The notes beneath the pieces were generated by a model. It searched no databases, had not been told where the DNA came from, and worked only from the letters and a program-made list of their open reading frames with translations. DNA of 64,000 nt from Antitrichia curtipendula (lineage: Eukaryota; Streptophyta; Bryopsida; Hypnales; Leucodontaceae): NCBI GenBank assembly GCA_951230915.1, contig OX579638.1, forward strand, positions 34,200,322 to 34,264,321, read 5' to 3'. This document shows positions 24,101-39,100 of the stretch, piece by piece. How positions within the stretch are numbered: the stretch's first letter is position 1; each line of letters opens with the position of its first letter. The position numbers and the translations under genes were made by a program.

Positions 24101-27100
24101 CTCTACAAGTAGAGGCACACCCAGCCACTGGCCCTGAGGACGAACCTCCTTAACAATCCCGGATCCGACCTCACCGAATCCAGGAACAAACAGCTTAATC
24201 CAATCACCAATCAAGAACGATGGAGATTCATCGCTGGACTCCTGTGATCCACTTCCCACATGCTCACCGCGTACATATGGAACAATCGCATCAACAGCGG
24301 ACTCACTTAATGAATCCATTCTCGGTGATTTATGGCGAAGAGATCTCGAAGATTTGTTGAACCTACAAAAATCATGAACTATACCAGGAGTTAGTTTAGT
24401 TAAGAGATCGGTGTTCCCTTTGTAGCCAAGGAAGCTAACGACAATGTCTTCAGTTCCGGCTGACTACTAAGGAAACACTTGCAGTACAATATAGAAGATA
24501 CCTAGTCAATCATCAACAATAGTGTCAGGGAATCTAAGGATAGCAGGTCTTGGCAAATTAATAGAGTACCCCGACAAGGTACGCAAGAACATCTGATGTC
24601 CACAAGCGATCGTGAGATCACACGATGCCCGTGAAGGGAGCACTGAGTCAGTACGTACATTGAGGAGTAGGCCACTGGAACCAGACAGAAAGGTCCACAC
24701 ACCAAGGATCAATGCGTCGTTGGAACCCACGACACACAGGTCGTTGGGTCACCCTTTTCAGAGATCGTGGCATCCCACGATCCTCCTACCGAATTACGCC
24801 TGGAGGGAGTGAAATGCTAATAAATAAGTAAACGAACATAATCATGCAGGCAGATCCCAATCTCATATCTAATCGGTCGTGTGATCCCACGACCAAAACA
24901 TTCTAGGATCCACGAAACAGAGATCCTGAGATCTGCTCATTAGAAAGAGAGACCGCTGGATCCCTTGATCGTAGGGAACCGACAGAGACATAGTCCCGAG
25001 TTAACGAGACCCAGAACCAAATTTGGTGTTGTGAATCGTTGGATCCCACGAAACCAAGATCGTGAGATCCCACGATACTACGATCTTGTGATCCTCCGAT
25101 TTTTGGGTCGCTGATTTCTTCCATTCAGAGATCAGCGGGAGTCACTAAACTTCAGAATCACCGATCGTGGGATTTCACGATCTTGTCTGATACGTACGCG
25201 TACTACTCTACCGTATATCACCGTATCTAGACTTTGCCCTCAGCATACGACGGCACCGTGGCTGTATTTACAGGCTCTGTCTTCTGCCGTCTCCAAGTGA
25301 ACCTCCATGTCACCAGAGCGTGGTAATCGCTTCACTAGGTGAGCTTCACTAGGTGAGTTTATCGTAAGTAAATCTATTGCTCGGGGCAACCGCCCGCAAT
25401 CGGACTCTTCTGCACTCTGAATCTACGCGCGCTTGAAGAGTTTCACGAAATTGCAGTGGCATGCATTCGACTGATGAAACACTCAGGCTCAAAATTCCAC
25501 TGTAGTTGATAGGAATGCATTACTTACCTCGTGAATAATGGCCCGGTTAAAGCATCGTCCGCCTCCACTCCAATCTCGTCGCCTACACCGGTAGACACTG
25601 ACTCCAATCCCCCGCAGCGTGCTCCACTTGTTCACGTGTGCAAGCGAAAAGGAGAAGCTGAAGGTTCGTTTCGGGTTATAAAACACCTGCATTGGATTTC
25701 AAGAGCTGTGGATTCCCGCCGTGAGTTTTCAAATTTTCAAGCATTCCTTTTTTTCAAAAGTTGGTTGGATGCGTTCTAGATTGCCGAGCCGCAATCAAGA
25801 CGTGGAGTACGTGCGGTTTTACACTTTGGAAGTGGAATGAACTCTCGAATTCCGCGCTGCTCCGACCACAAGGAGGGAGGGCGTGGGGCTCTTGACTTTG
25901 TGAGTGGAAATTCGCAGCTCCAGTGTTCCCTGCATTCCGGATCTTCACTGACATTCTGAAATTTGCCGCATTCAAGGATGGTATCGCTGCACGGTTTCAG
26001 AGGAGTCAATGATGCTTCGAGCAAAGAGGATTCGGTCTTCCAGACTTTCATTTCCCCGGATTTCACACGCGTCCAGGTCAATACTTGGACGAGTAACTCT
26101 GTGTCCCTCCACCTCAAGGTGATCTAATGACCTGAATACCAACATAACGGTTCCAGAATTGCTGTGCCCTGGTCTGTTCCGTGCATAATGCGCTCTGCAA
26201 GCAGGAGACTTTTTTGGTTCAATCTGTCAGTCGGGGAGTTGAGGAGCGGGGATTTGTTTTCCTTAGCCCCAGACTGCCTGCGGTTTTAGGGTGTGTACCA
26301 GTGATCCCAGAACTGCTTTATTGAATTTAGTGAAACATGTTACCTAGGTTATTAGGATTCAGTGCAATATGCTACCTCCAAGACAAATGGGACTCAATTT
26401 TGGCTACCTTGAGGGTGAGTAGTATTAGAAAAAATAAAGAAAATAGGATTTTGCAAGTTTTAAAGAATCATTGGGAGTACTATAATACAAAACAACCAAA
26501 ATAGCTGCTAATTTCAATATAGAGGAAGTTGCACATTGCCTACCAAATTCTATTGTTTGTTGCAATCTTGACTAAAATCTAATTTTTTCAAGGATTTTTT
26601 CAAATACACTTTTAGCTCCTGAAGTTTTTTAGTAGCAATGGAGCAAAATTTAGCCACTTCTATAATCATTAGTCTGTACTGGAACCCCTAAATGGCCAAG
26701 GCACCAGTTAGATTTAGGTGGTTTCCGAAAAAGTGTTGAGGTGGCAACTTACAAGAAAATGCTCTAGCCAAATATTTTAGTATTCAACTAAATTTTATAT
26801 GGAGTTATGTTTTCATCCACATTTTTCGATGAGTGTCGTTTATACATGACATTTTCATTCAAAATTTTAAAAAAATTTGAGCAATTTGGCATTGTCATCT
26901 AAATTTTCTTCAAATTTCTTCATATACTAGTAGGCTCGATGCAACCCATTTATTTTTGAGGGATGGAGCTATACAAGGCCAAAAAATAGGGTTTACGGAT
27001 TAGGATTTTTAGGATTTTAGGGTTTAGGGTTTTAAGGGTTTAGGATTTAGGATGTAGGGTGCAAGGCCCCCGTAGGTGGTGTCTAAGAAACTTTTTTTGG

Positions 27101-30100
27101 AAAACTTTCTTAAGATGCAAATGAATTTCACTGAAAGTAAAACCATACCAAATCCCTATTTTTAGTAGAAAATATTATTGGAAGATTCTTTTTTAAGTCT
27201 AACCGTAAACCCAAAAACCAATTTTGGGGCATGAATGATTATGATTTTTCCTATTCAAAATTTGTGCAAAGGGTTCCATTGCAATCTTGACTTCTTGTAT
27301 TGTTCAGGGGTCTTGGAAATTTGCCTCAAATACTCTAGATTTGAATGAAAAAATCATTGACACTAGGAATTCTTTATAAAATTTGGTAGTGTAGATTTTG
27401 AGATGTCATAAAATGATTGGGCTTATATATTTGATTAGGCCCTTCAACCTCATATTTTTGGGGTCTTGAATGTTTTAGATTTGACATGCAGAAGGAGAAT
27501 GATAGAACTCAAAGGTTTTCATAGTTTTAACACACTGATGATCAAACATTATAATCTTTCAATTGATACAAATTATGATGACTGTTGTTGTGTTTTCTTT
27601 TCCTATGTGATATTTAACATGTGTAGTTTGAATTTGTATGGTTACAATATCCCAAAATTTGATTCAACTTATCAAAAGGTTGGCCTCTAGTTCAATATAG
27701 AGTAAATTCAAAGAGGCAAAAAACAGGCCTTCGATATTTAGAGGTTAACGTTTCCAATGAAATTCTAGAGCATTGGAATCCAAAACAAAAACAAATTCTC
27801 CAAAAAAAGAAGTATTGAACCCCTCATTTTTTATTAAATGAGGGATTAATTTTCACCTGAATCCCCTCATTTGCAAAAAAAATTCACAATAATTTTAGGT
27901 TTACAGGTGTTCATACTTGATATTTTATATTTGAATGACTGAAGTCTTAAGGTCTAGGTTCCACGGTTATAAGGGCGATTGTCCGCGGTTTAAGGACGCA
28001 AAGTACACACTTGTACGGTTGAAGTTTAACATGTGAAGAGTCATGATTTTTGGGTTTAGGGTTTAGCATTCAGGAGGGCATTGTTCATGACTAATAATGC
28101 TCAGGCTTAGGATTAATTCATTTCAGGGTCATGGTTATTGGTTTGAACTGAAGGTGTATACTTCATGGTTTAGGGTGGTCAATTCTAGAATCTTCGATTT
28201 TAGATAGATGATTTTCGGATTACCGGTTCCAGAACTTTTTGTTCAAGTTTTCTAAATTCATACTTAATGGATTTTGAGATTTGTCACAAATGATTTAGAA
28301 ATTATCACTAACTTGTATTTGGACTACATCGTTCTTCTAGGTTACGTGGTCCATTTTGGGAAAAAGGTGCATGGATTGTTTCTGCTCATGAATCTTAACT
28401 CCATGAGCGGAGTATTTACAACTTCAATCTACATTTTTTTTTTCATCCCAACGTGTACTATTTTGAATAGGACTTATGGAATGAGGTTTCTTTGAACCGC
28501 TGGACGGGAGTCCCATTTCTTAGTTACGTGGTCCATTTTGAAAAAAAGGTGCATGGATTGTTTCCGCTCATGAATCTTAACTTCATGAGCGGAGTATTTA
28601 CAACTTCAATCTACATTTTTTTTTTCATCCCAACGTGTACTATTTTGAATAGGACTTATGGAATGAGGTTTCTTTGAACCGCAGGACGCCGGGAGTAACA
28701 TTATATTCATTAGTTTGGGAGATTGAGGACCTCCCAAAATAATCATGCTGATCTCGACTTAAATCAACAACTCGCATTTAAAATGAAAGTTTTGATGTAA
28801 ATTGATATAAAACCTTTCAATATTAGGTCAAATCTTGAAAGATTTTCTATCCGTTCAACTCAAATCGAGTTAAATTGATATAAAACCTTTCAATATTAGG
28901 TCAAATCTTGAAAGATTTTCTATCCGTTCAACTCAAATCGAGTTAAATTGATATAAAACCTTTCAATATTAGGTCAAATCTGAAAGGTTTTCTATCAATT
29001 TAACTTGAATCGACTTAAATTGACATAAAACCTTTCAATATTAGGTCAAATCTGAAAGGTTTTCTATCAATTTAACTCGAATCGACTTAAATTGACAAAA
29101 AAACCTTTCAATTTTAGCTGAATTGATATAATACTTTTCGTTGAGTTTTTTTTAAATAACCTCTCATTTCAATGGAAAACTCCCATTTTAATGAATATGG
29201 TGTTGAGTCCCATTTTTTAGTTACGTGATCCATTTTGGAAAAAGGTGTATGGATTATTTCTGCTCATGAATCTTAACTTCATGAGCGGAGTATTACAACT
29301 TCTACCTTTTTCTTAAAAACTTAAGTTAATTATCTATACAATTTGAAGACAGTGTTTTTGTCTAATTTGAACAGATTTTTAGAAGTTCAATATTGCCTTC
29401 CAATTTGGTGTTTCAGTGAAAATCCTACGTTGTCCCTCTGCCAATCCAATTTGAATGCAAGCGCTTAACTTTGCTAAAGCCTCAGAATTGGAAGGCACCG
29501 GAAATTTATCATTGATTTAGGATGCAACTGAAGTTAGGCCACAATATCCCCAGAAAATGCAGGACCTAAATCCGGTAGCGAGAAAAATGAATTTGATCAT
29601 GAAATTGGGGTCTTCATGCTTTGCTACTCATATTTCTAATTAATAGCAATAAATATATTGAGGAAGGTGACTGTCTCAAATTTTTTTGGCTTCCAATATA
29701 ATGAAAGCATCTTGCAGTTTCAGTTATCTAATAATTTGCACTCCGTTCTCATAGTCGCTCGCGGAGTTATAGTATTAAAACAAGGTCAACTTGTGGTGCT
29801 TAAAAAAAAAATTTCAATTTTGGAGCATAAAAAATGTTTGTTTGAAAGGTTCTATGATGGGAATAAGGACTTTGGACTTCATGTTTTCCTGGATCTAACA
29901 TCGCTAAACCCTCTTATACTCTTATATTTTTAGTATCACCCTATGATTGAAGGTCTTATATATGATTTGAATCATTTCTCAAATTTTATTCTAATTGATT
30001 TCTATAAGAAAACACTTTATTTTTTCATTTGAGAGTTTGTTTAATTTTTGGGGCATTTAGACTTTCATATTTGAAGCCTATAACTTACTAATAGAGGAGT

Positions 30101-33100
30101 TCAAGACATGCAAGTAACTATGACTATGAGTATAAATGGAAAAGAGAGTAACTTAATTCTCATTTATGGTAAGTTCATGGTAACTTCATTTTCACTTATG
30201 GTATCCCATTTTCAATGATGATAACTTCATTTTCACTTATGGTAAGTTAATATTCACTTATGACTTCGTTTAGGGTCATGAGTGACCCAAAACCGTAGAC
30301 TTCTCAGTAATGATGAAGAGGGCTAACAGTGATTTCCTCCGCCGCCTCTCCCCTGACAGCGCCACGTCGACATGGGGAGCTGGGTTTTCCTTCCCCAGTG
30401 CACACGCTATCGAGTGCTCTCCCCCTTCACCCGATGTCGTGTGCAGCTGGAGAGTTTCCTTTTGTATTCCCTGCAGAGCTTGTGTTCCGCTGTGGAGTGT
30501 GCGCGAACTTGACCGATTCATGAGTGTTTGACGCCGCGATTTCGATTGTGTTTGACTTTGCGAGTTTGATTGTCCTTGACCCCGCGAGTGTCCAGGAGTT
30601 GTTGGCGGAGCGTTGAAGGCGGTTGCGCGTAGGGCGTCGTCATTTACGGAGGGGAGGGAGGCGATCAAATTCCGTTTCCAATTTGTAGGTGGGAGCTGTC
30701 GCTAGTGGAGACGAGCGCGTGAGATTCCTCGTTTTGGCGACCCACCATTTGCTGGTGGAGACGGGCGCGCAAGGTGGTGGAAGTTGGCGGCCAAGCATTT
30801 GCCGAAGGAGACGCTTCGTGAGCTGCGCACCGGATTTGTTGTAGCGAAAGTGTGCGCGAACTTGACTCCAGAGGTGAGTTTCCTGCACATTCTTCCGCCG
30901 ACGTTCATTGTTTGAGTTTTTTATTTCCATTTGCACAGACTGGCTTCATTTCTAAAGGGAGAGAACTACCGATTTAAGTGCGCGGCGTTAGACAGTCTTC
31001 ATAATTATACTCGAGCTTCTAATTATCCTTTCCACTTTCCAGCTCGCATCCCTTTCCAACTGAAATCCTCCATTTACATTATTATTTTGAATGTTCTCAG
31101 TTCTCGAATGATGCATGTAGTAAGACAGTCATGGCATTGCTTGTTTTGAAATCGATACTAGGCATGTTCTACATTTCTTAGTATCGTGACTTTTCGGTTT
31201 CAATTGGCCTAAATGTGTCGTTGTTCAAGGTTGTAATTTCTAGTTTTGTGCTGAATGTGATCAGGCTTGAATGGCAGTAAGATAGTCCAATGCATCTGGG
31301 AAATATTGTTTTGCTGTCGAAACTAGGCTTCACATTCTGTTGTACTGATTGGATCGTATGACTTTTTTTTGGCATCCGTTGATTTTTGTACAGTTGTATT
31401 GCATTCCGGACTCGGGCAAGCTGTCGATACGATGGCAGGGACTTCAGCTCTGCGTACAGGAGGTCAAGTAGATTGGAACGCCCCGTAAGTTTCTAAATGC
31501 AACCCTCATTTCCTTTTTGTGCATGCAATGCGAAGCTTTAGAATAGTGCAATTAAAACTAGGGTGAAGGCTGTTGTTGTTGTCCTGTGATTTAGGGTACT
31601 CTGCACTCTCTTTACTCTTTGTTACAAACCCTGTCGAGAGTTATGGTAGTGCAAATCAGTAGAACAATACACGATAATAAGTATCCCACCTTATTACCGT
31701 GCTTTGAACCCCTAAACCTGTGCATCGTGGGATCCCACGATGCGCCATTTCTTAGAAAGTTGGCACTGAAAATCATCGTGAGATATCATGATAGGTTACA
31801 ATTTCAAGATATTAGAGGACTGTCCGTCGTGGGATCCCCGATTAAGGCTCATGGAAGAGCCTAATTATGTCCCGAGGACCGTTCTCGCAGGAGTAGAACA
31901 CGCCACATTGTGGGATCCCCCGATGAAATGTCGTAGAGACTCTAAGGAAATGCGAACCAAACCTCAAGTGCAAATGAGGAAGGAACAGAATCCGACATCG
32001 TGGGACATCACGATGCATCATTGTGTGCCGCCTCATTGAACACAGACAAACAGGTGAATAGGCCTCAAAGATTACTCATCGTGGGATCTCATGATCGATG
32101 TAGACAATACCCTGTGAAAATCATTAATAGAAGGCGGCCGTAAACTATCCCGAAAGCATGACCGACATACTTCAGAGGTCATCGTGATTTCCTACGATGT
32201 CTATGCCATCGTGATATCCTACGATCTAGAAGCTGTCGTGATAGCCCTACACTCCACCGTCCAGTTAGTTAGGCGGTATCCCGTTCAATTTTGTCCCAAA
32301 ACAAGGAGTAGGCGTCATAACGACTGCTAAGTAGAATGAATCACAGATGTCTTACGTCTCAAGGAAATGTCATAAAATCAACAATCGTGATATCCTACGA
32401 TTGTTCCTATAATACAAGCATATAGAGAGAATTAGAATTGCAAGACTATTGATTTTCCATCTCCCTCACTAACATCACTGTCTACAATGCTGCAGTGAAC
32501 ATCAATTCGATGACGGTCCGGAAGAGTGTTCACCGAGGAAGCTTAGTCACTTTGTCAACTCCTGGATCCGCGACTTCAAGTACAAGGGTCCACATAAACC
32601 TGGAGCTATATTCCGATGCGACCAAAGCGTTACGGAATGGGGCCTAGTTTGGAAGGTTGAGAGTGACGGATCAGCTTTGATTCTTTCCTCTATCCTGAAC
32701 AACGGCAAGGGACATGGAACAGGCGGTCTCAAAGTTGTGGAAGTGCAAGGACTTGACAACAAAACAGCGCTTCTTGTCATAGAAGAGAAGGTACTGTTAT
32801 CCACTGAGTCCATTACCTACAGCTTCATCCTGGACTACGAGACGATGAACATGGGACTCTGTGAGACCAGGACAGCCAAGGTGCATTTGATGTGCAAGGA
32901 CCCCGCAAAGCCTTTGTGGAAGTCTCAAGAAATGAAGAACCAATGGGATATCATTCAGGAAGATTTGGCTGAATCGAGTACTGTTTCCAAGGCAGTCAAA
33001 GAGGATGCTTCCACGCCGTCACCGGCCAAGAAGACCAAGAAGAGGAATTCAGTGGTTGGTGCTCCAGGCGATGACGATGATGTCGGACAAGGTTCAGCCG

Positions 33101-36100
33101 GAAAGAGGAAGAAAGCTGAGACCCCGCTTTTGCTTCACGAGGCTGTCGCTCTAGGGGAAGCAGAGATCAAGAAGATGCGACCGGAGCAAATGATGGCGAT
33201 GAAGACATTGTACGAGAAATCCTTCAGTGGCTTCTACAAATGGGGAAGAAAAGCCCTTCGTTACAAAACTGGGGAGTTGATCTGCGTCAACATGAAGTGC
33301 CTGCACGAGGCATCGAAAGCACTGCTCGTATACAGGGCCATCGATCCTGAACGGCTGGACAGAATCACGAGGAAGGCACACATCACGCCAGATTATGACT
33401 CAGAGAGCAGAGTAATTATAGTCCTCCCACTTAAAGTTGGCCCATACGACCCAAATGATGTGGTGACGCACTATGAGAAGACGCCACCGAAACCAGAAAT
33501 CTTTGAAGACTCGAAGACGCAATACTTCATTATTGGGGGACAACACACTGTCAAGGCCTTCAAGAACCTGATTGATGCTAAGGAAATTCCTGAGGCCGAC
33601 AAAAAGCTCGCGTCTACGTTCTACATCATTCCAGTCTGGACATCCAAGGTCAACTACGGAGACCTACTGCATTTCTCGCGGGCACTGAACCAGAATCTCG
33701 CTGGTGAACAGAAGGAGATGAATTTCACCAAGCAGCTCTTGTACGCAAGAACGAAATGGCACAGTATGGAAAGTCCGCAGCCCACCATAATGGGGAGAAC
33801 TCACACGCAAGAGTATAATGTAAGATTCCAATTCATATTTATGTTGACTCTGCATCTCAATGGAACACTTAGTAGTCATCGTGGGATCCCCTGATCGACT
33901 TGTACTTACAGACATAAGCAGACGACATTGTAATGAAATCACTATGGGTTCCACCATTGCTCTAGCAAAGCATTCTCAAATCCTCTGTGGACATAACTAA
34001 AGTCTGTGTGATTTGGTTTCTGGCTTCATTTCTAGGAATTGTATTGTGGATTCCTATTCTTGACTTTTCGGATTAACTATCAGAATATCAATCGTGTGAT
34101 CCCACGATGTCCATGTTTGTGTTCTACATCCATTTCCTTCACAATGCCGTCATTGTAATATCCTCTAATGGTTTTCTAGTCTATCCCTCACAATTGACGC
34201 TATGCCGATTTGTTTTACTGTAACTATTGAAGATCGTGGGATCTCACGACTTCGAATCCCCTTCATGGTCATTGGGTACTTACTTTGACTCTGTTGTGCA
34301 GGCATTTCATCTGTGCTTGGTGACAATCTTTGCGGGTGTCAAGACTGTAGATATGTCGGAACTACAAATACCCCTGCTCTTCCTGGAGGACGACGCCGAC
34401 GTAAAGAGGTGGATTGACATTGAGGAGAAATTTATGAAAGGATATCTTCCCGATGCAACGGGCCTGGTCGATGTATGCGAGAAGCAGGAGCGGAAACCCC
34501 TAACGTAGAACGACTTCAAGACGCTCTATGGACTTTGATCAAAGGACATAAACTACCTTGCGGATCAAGTGGAAGCCAATTGCCTCTATATAAAGAGTGG
34601 CCGGCAGAATTTCAAAATCATCCCTCTCAATACCGCTGGTGCAAGATTGAGGCTGGTGAGGGCCATGAAGAACGAGCTCTTGGCACACTACAAGAATCAA
34701 CTGCTGCCCATGAGGAAGATGGAGTATGTACCATATCCGGAATCCACTTGGGAGAACTTCGCGACCGAGAAGGACATCGAAAGCGACGAATTAGATTTGT
34801 GGGTGAACAAGGCCATGGAAGTCCCTGCTGGGAAGAAGTGGCTGGAAGGCAGGACAAAGGGATTGAACAAGACGTTCGACCCAAAGGACCTCCCCGAATT
34901 TGTCATTAATATGTGGGAGTCGTTCTTCAAGTCCGCTGTGGAAGATGAAGTGACACAGGCGCATGTACAGGATTTCTCGAAGCACTATCTGTGCAAAATG
35001 ATGGACGAGAGAACCTGGGATATCAGCAAAACTTTGTCGGCCCCAGACGTCAAGGCATGGCGGGGAAAGAAGAAGCGTCACCTTTACATCTGGTTCATGT
35101 TTGAGGAGGCACCCTATAGATCCCGTACGAAGATGCTGGAGTTTGGAAAACTGAACAAACTCTTCAATGCTCTGGAGTTCTACGACCCAAAGGACAAGAC
35201 TGTTTCACCGCAGGTTGGCACCGTCCTCATCACAGATGCCGAGGGATTCCACACTATTGCGGGTTATCTCGAGAAAAGAGATGAGCAGATGAGAGCAAGG
35301 TTGTGGGACTGGCACGTTGTGACTTACATGGCTAGGCCGGACGACTTCTTCCCTATGTCACCGGCCGGGGAGGGGTTCAACGTGTTTGTCGTCTTCATCT
35401 TTGAGCACATCCCTCAGGGAACCAAGCACGATTCCTTCAAATCCTACTTCTCTGGATTAACTGATCTGAAGCAGACTTACAAATCGCAAGACATGAAGGA
35501 TGTCCACTCGTATTGGCGACGACAGCATGTGCCTTACCTGAAGATCAAGACGGCGGAGGAGATATTTAAAGGACTTGCATGCACCGACCTTGTCCTCGTG
35601 AATGTCAACGGCGGTCCCGAGTTCACCTACGTGGGACTGGTAAGGTCTTGGGCTCCACAATCTTCCTTTCATTTTGAGCAACGCAATGTTTTGGTCCTGC
35701 CAGTTTCAGGCACACTAACAATTGATTGGTGTATTTCAGAATTTAGGAGGTGTTCAGGTGCTGGAGGTAGTGCATTCCGCTGAAGCTGTGACGGCAAGTG
35801 AGGTCATCGCCAAACAGATTTGGGACGACAAGGAAGTACCCGCGGCAGCTCCTCCAGTTCTAGAAGGCACCGGCGAGGCCGAGGATCAAGGTCGGTTGAT
35901 CACAACGAGGTTAGTGTGTGTTAATTGCTGAACCATCGTGAGATCCCCTGATCTTGGGAAGCTCACATTAGTGATTTCTGGTGTTTGATTGTGATTCTAA
36001 ATGTCCAAGTGATTTGTTTTTGGATTCGACGCAGGAGGAAGATGCGCCTGCAATAACTCCAGCAGGACGGTCGGAGGACGTAAATGTCAGTGACCCCAAC

Positions 36101-39100
36101 GTTCAGTCGCCTCCAACGGGTCCAAACAATGTGGTCGAGCAACAGGAGCAGCATTCTAAACCGCCAGCACCAGGTCGGCTGGGAGATGTAGCCAAGCAAC
36201 CACAGAAAGCTCCTCAGCCAGAAGGAGCTGGACGACAAGTGCATTTCCTGTCCGATAGTTCAACAGGCGATGAGGTTACAGGGCCTCCGCTCGAGAACCC
36301 GAGGACACCCAAAAGGAAGACTGGAAGTAATCTGGACAAGTATCTTGGCTGTGGAAGAGATACTGTTGGGAAGAAGGCTGCGAAGCGACGACGGCAAGGT
36401 AGTGCAACCGCGGTGCAGACGCGGAAAGTGGTCAGTCCCAAAGCGAATCTGAACAGGAACGTTGCCGAGGGGGAACAAGATCCGCAGATGTTAGCTGGGA
36501 TTGTGAATCCCGAAGCATCACACGCGGCAGGCATACTTCTGACATGTGCTTGCCAACCGTCAACTCTGGAGACTGTCGATTTAGGCGTTCCCAACGAGGA
36601 GGTGCCACAGACAACTAGTAGTGATGGAGTTATCAAGAATTTGCCCGATGGGACAGAACCTGCCCGAGGGATGAATTAGATAGAGGTCAGAAGAGTTCCA
36701 GGTCCATCAGGGGATCCCACAATGAACACAAGGACTGTATTGGACATAATGAAGGGTCTGGAAAACTCAGATGAAAGCACCGGCCACCAATCAACTGAAG
36801 GGTGCCCAGAGCTTACTCTTGGTAGAGACCTCCCGGGGATTGACGCCAACAGACTTGAGTTGGAGGTTCCCACGACAGATGCCCCTGCACCAGGCTCTAG
36901 AAACTGTAATAAGGGGGTTGGGGCGGGCACAGAGGCATCGGGGGATCCCCTGATCGTCCAGGAAACGAAGGTCGTCATGGCGCAGGTTGATTAGGCAGCA
37001 GGCGAGGATATTGATGGACATGTGGTAGGGTTAGCAACTTCTACATCGGGGGATATCACGACGGTCGCTTCACGAGTTCTCCTGCTCACGGGAATTACGG
37101 TGGACGAACAGGAGGACACCTTCGTTGACTTGGTACCCATGAGTCCGAGATTCAAAGGGAGGGTGGCTATGGATATTGCTTCTGTCGCCTCCACTGTTGC
37201 ATTGGAGGTGTCAAGCGAAGTGGCTCCTGGAAACGGTGAGGGAATTAACGAAGAAGTGCTGGAGGCCTTACCATATGAGGCCGCAGACATAATGAAATTG
37301 TGTGTTTTGGATGCGGTCAAATCAATTGCTGAATCTCCGAGTAATGATTTAATTGCGTTGGATTTCATCGACCCTTCGGATCCTACTGCACTTCAAAAGA
37401 AGAAACAGCATACGCAAGCCGTAAGGCGAGCGCACCGATTCCTGTACAAACCCTTCTTTAACTGGGCATTTCAGAATGGGCCGCGTGTAGGACTGGAAGG
37501 AGGGGATCCAATGGATCAACTATTCTACAAGGAAGGCGATGAGGAAGAGTAAGCAAGCGACGACGACAAGGAAAAGGGGAAGGGGCCAGTTACTATTGAC
37601 AAATGGTAGAAAGAGCAAAATTGCAGCGTCAAGAGGGGGAAAGGGCCAATGATTTAGGACGAGATAGGAAATCGGCAACGGGATGGTGATGAGGGCAAGA
37701 AAGCACTTCAGGGTGTCGACAAGAGTGGAGAAAGGTCTCCCCGAAAATACCTCCGACCCCGGATTCCCGGTAAGAAGCTAACCGTTTTTTAGAATGCTTA
37801 TACTTGAGAACAGATTCTTAACTGGACTCTAAAGCGCTGTTTGTCGGATTTTCAGCAGGTTGTCGAGTCACCGAAGTCTCTCGTGAAGAGGTGGCGAGGC
37901 CGTTGAATAAGGTAGAACCGCGGCCGTATTTTGTGATCTTTGACCTGAATGGAGTTCTGGTTCACAAGACTTTCGATGATCGTAATAGACGTCGCTATGC
38001 TGTGCGACCGAGTTGCACACACTTCCTGGACTGGGTGCATAGGACTGTTAAGCTCGCATTCTGGAGCAGTATGACAAAACAGAATGCGACATTCGCTTTG
38101 AACCAGATGCTGTCCGGGGCGGTTGTTAAGCCAAAGGATGTGCATGTTTTCACACAGGAGGACTGCACACTCTTGTCTTACAGAGATCGTCGTCGTCCGG
38201 ACAAGCCTTACTTTCTAAAGGATCTGTCGCACTTCGCCCGTAAGCTGAATTTGCGGATACAGGAAAATATTCTACTCATCGATGACGACCCATTAAAGAA
38301 CCTCCAGAACGACTGTCATAGCGCCATCTTCCCCACAACTTGGGATGGTAACATGAGAGATGATTACTTAATGGAGAAGCTGTTTCCTTATCTCAACCAA
38401 CTTTTCAAGTCACAGGAAGCTGTCCCAGCGTATGTTAGAGCCCATCTGCTTCCTCATGGTCAGCATCCGGAGATCCCGTTGACCAGACCAGGGTGTGACA
38501 TATTGAAGGGTGTAACTTAGATGTGGTTATTCTTCTGCGTGGGACTGAATCCGGAGATATCACAATTTCATTCTATCATACTTCATTACTTACTGTTTAA
38601 TACTCTTGAACTCATTGTGAATTTTGTAAATGCATTTTTTAAATACTTGACTTTCCCATTTCTTAAGAGTCATTTTAAATTCTACTCATTTTGTAAGGCA
38701 CATTGTAAATATTATTGTATGGTTATATGTGAAATCCATTTGTAAGTTAGAGTTATGATTTCAATTGGATAATTTTGACCTCCATAATTATCGTCGTGCG
38801 TGAATATACTAAGATGTGTTTGTATAGTATGCAAGTTCATTTCCTGTCGTGAGATCTCACAATGGACTATAGGGGCGATTTAACTGACATGTATTGTCGT
38901 ACTCATTATGCACAGCGTCAGTCTCTCTTCTTCTTTTTGTTAAATCGCATATCATGTTGCTGGGGATAATGAAATTGTATTTAACTCTGAAGTATTTTAT
39001 TTCTGTTTCTCCAAAACAACTGATGGATCATTGCATTTAGAATGGTAAGCAAGATTGAAGCCATGACATATGGCATTAAAAAATTAAAGCAAAGTAAAGA

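Larger units (their letters stand above)
17607..24319 (-). pseudogene. T2: G2 transposase-like gene, broken by TGTC element 3
   Basis: Minus-strand frame from ATG 24319 (acidic/Ser-rich) to a stop at 17609-17607. With element 3 and one AGTAG copy removed, 23434 joins 19951 in frame (RQKYYL then KLFEDHREY). Collinear with T1: CxxC region near 19260, IIHDKMDTAKT just before 19083, LQLDNSAKDNKN near 18692-18727, VEYTHEDIDAYFS near 18580-18615. The D/N-rich blocks are plausible catalytic-core segments of an RNase H-like transposase. In-frame stops are all TAG: 24097-24095, 24079-24077, 23707-23705 and 19145-19143. A non-coding stretch, about 19556-19400, interrupts the frame. As the only transposase-like gene in G2 it probably mobilised the element. 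DUF7869 assignment is from memory. Confidence 0.75.
26300..30270. other. AT-rich centre of G2 between divergent genes
   Basis: About 4 kb of AT-rich DNA with degenerate TTTAGGG-like strings (26985-27060) and the repeats listed separately. No exon can be supported. It separates the divergent T2 and P promoters. Confidence 0.6.

Noticed and set aside
17607..24319. T2 and the TGTC ORF as one chimeric gene
   Set aside because: Opposite strands, and clean AGTAG duplications show the TGTC unit is an insertion.
30276..30936. Minus-strand protein-coding gene upstream of gene P
   Set aside because: Open but low complexity, unrecognised and in a GC-rich leader region; promoter/5' UTR of gene P explains it better.
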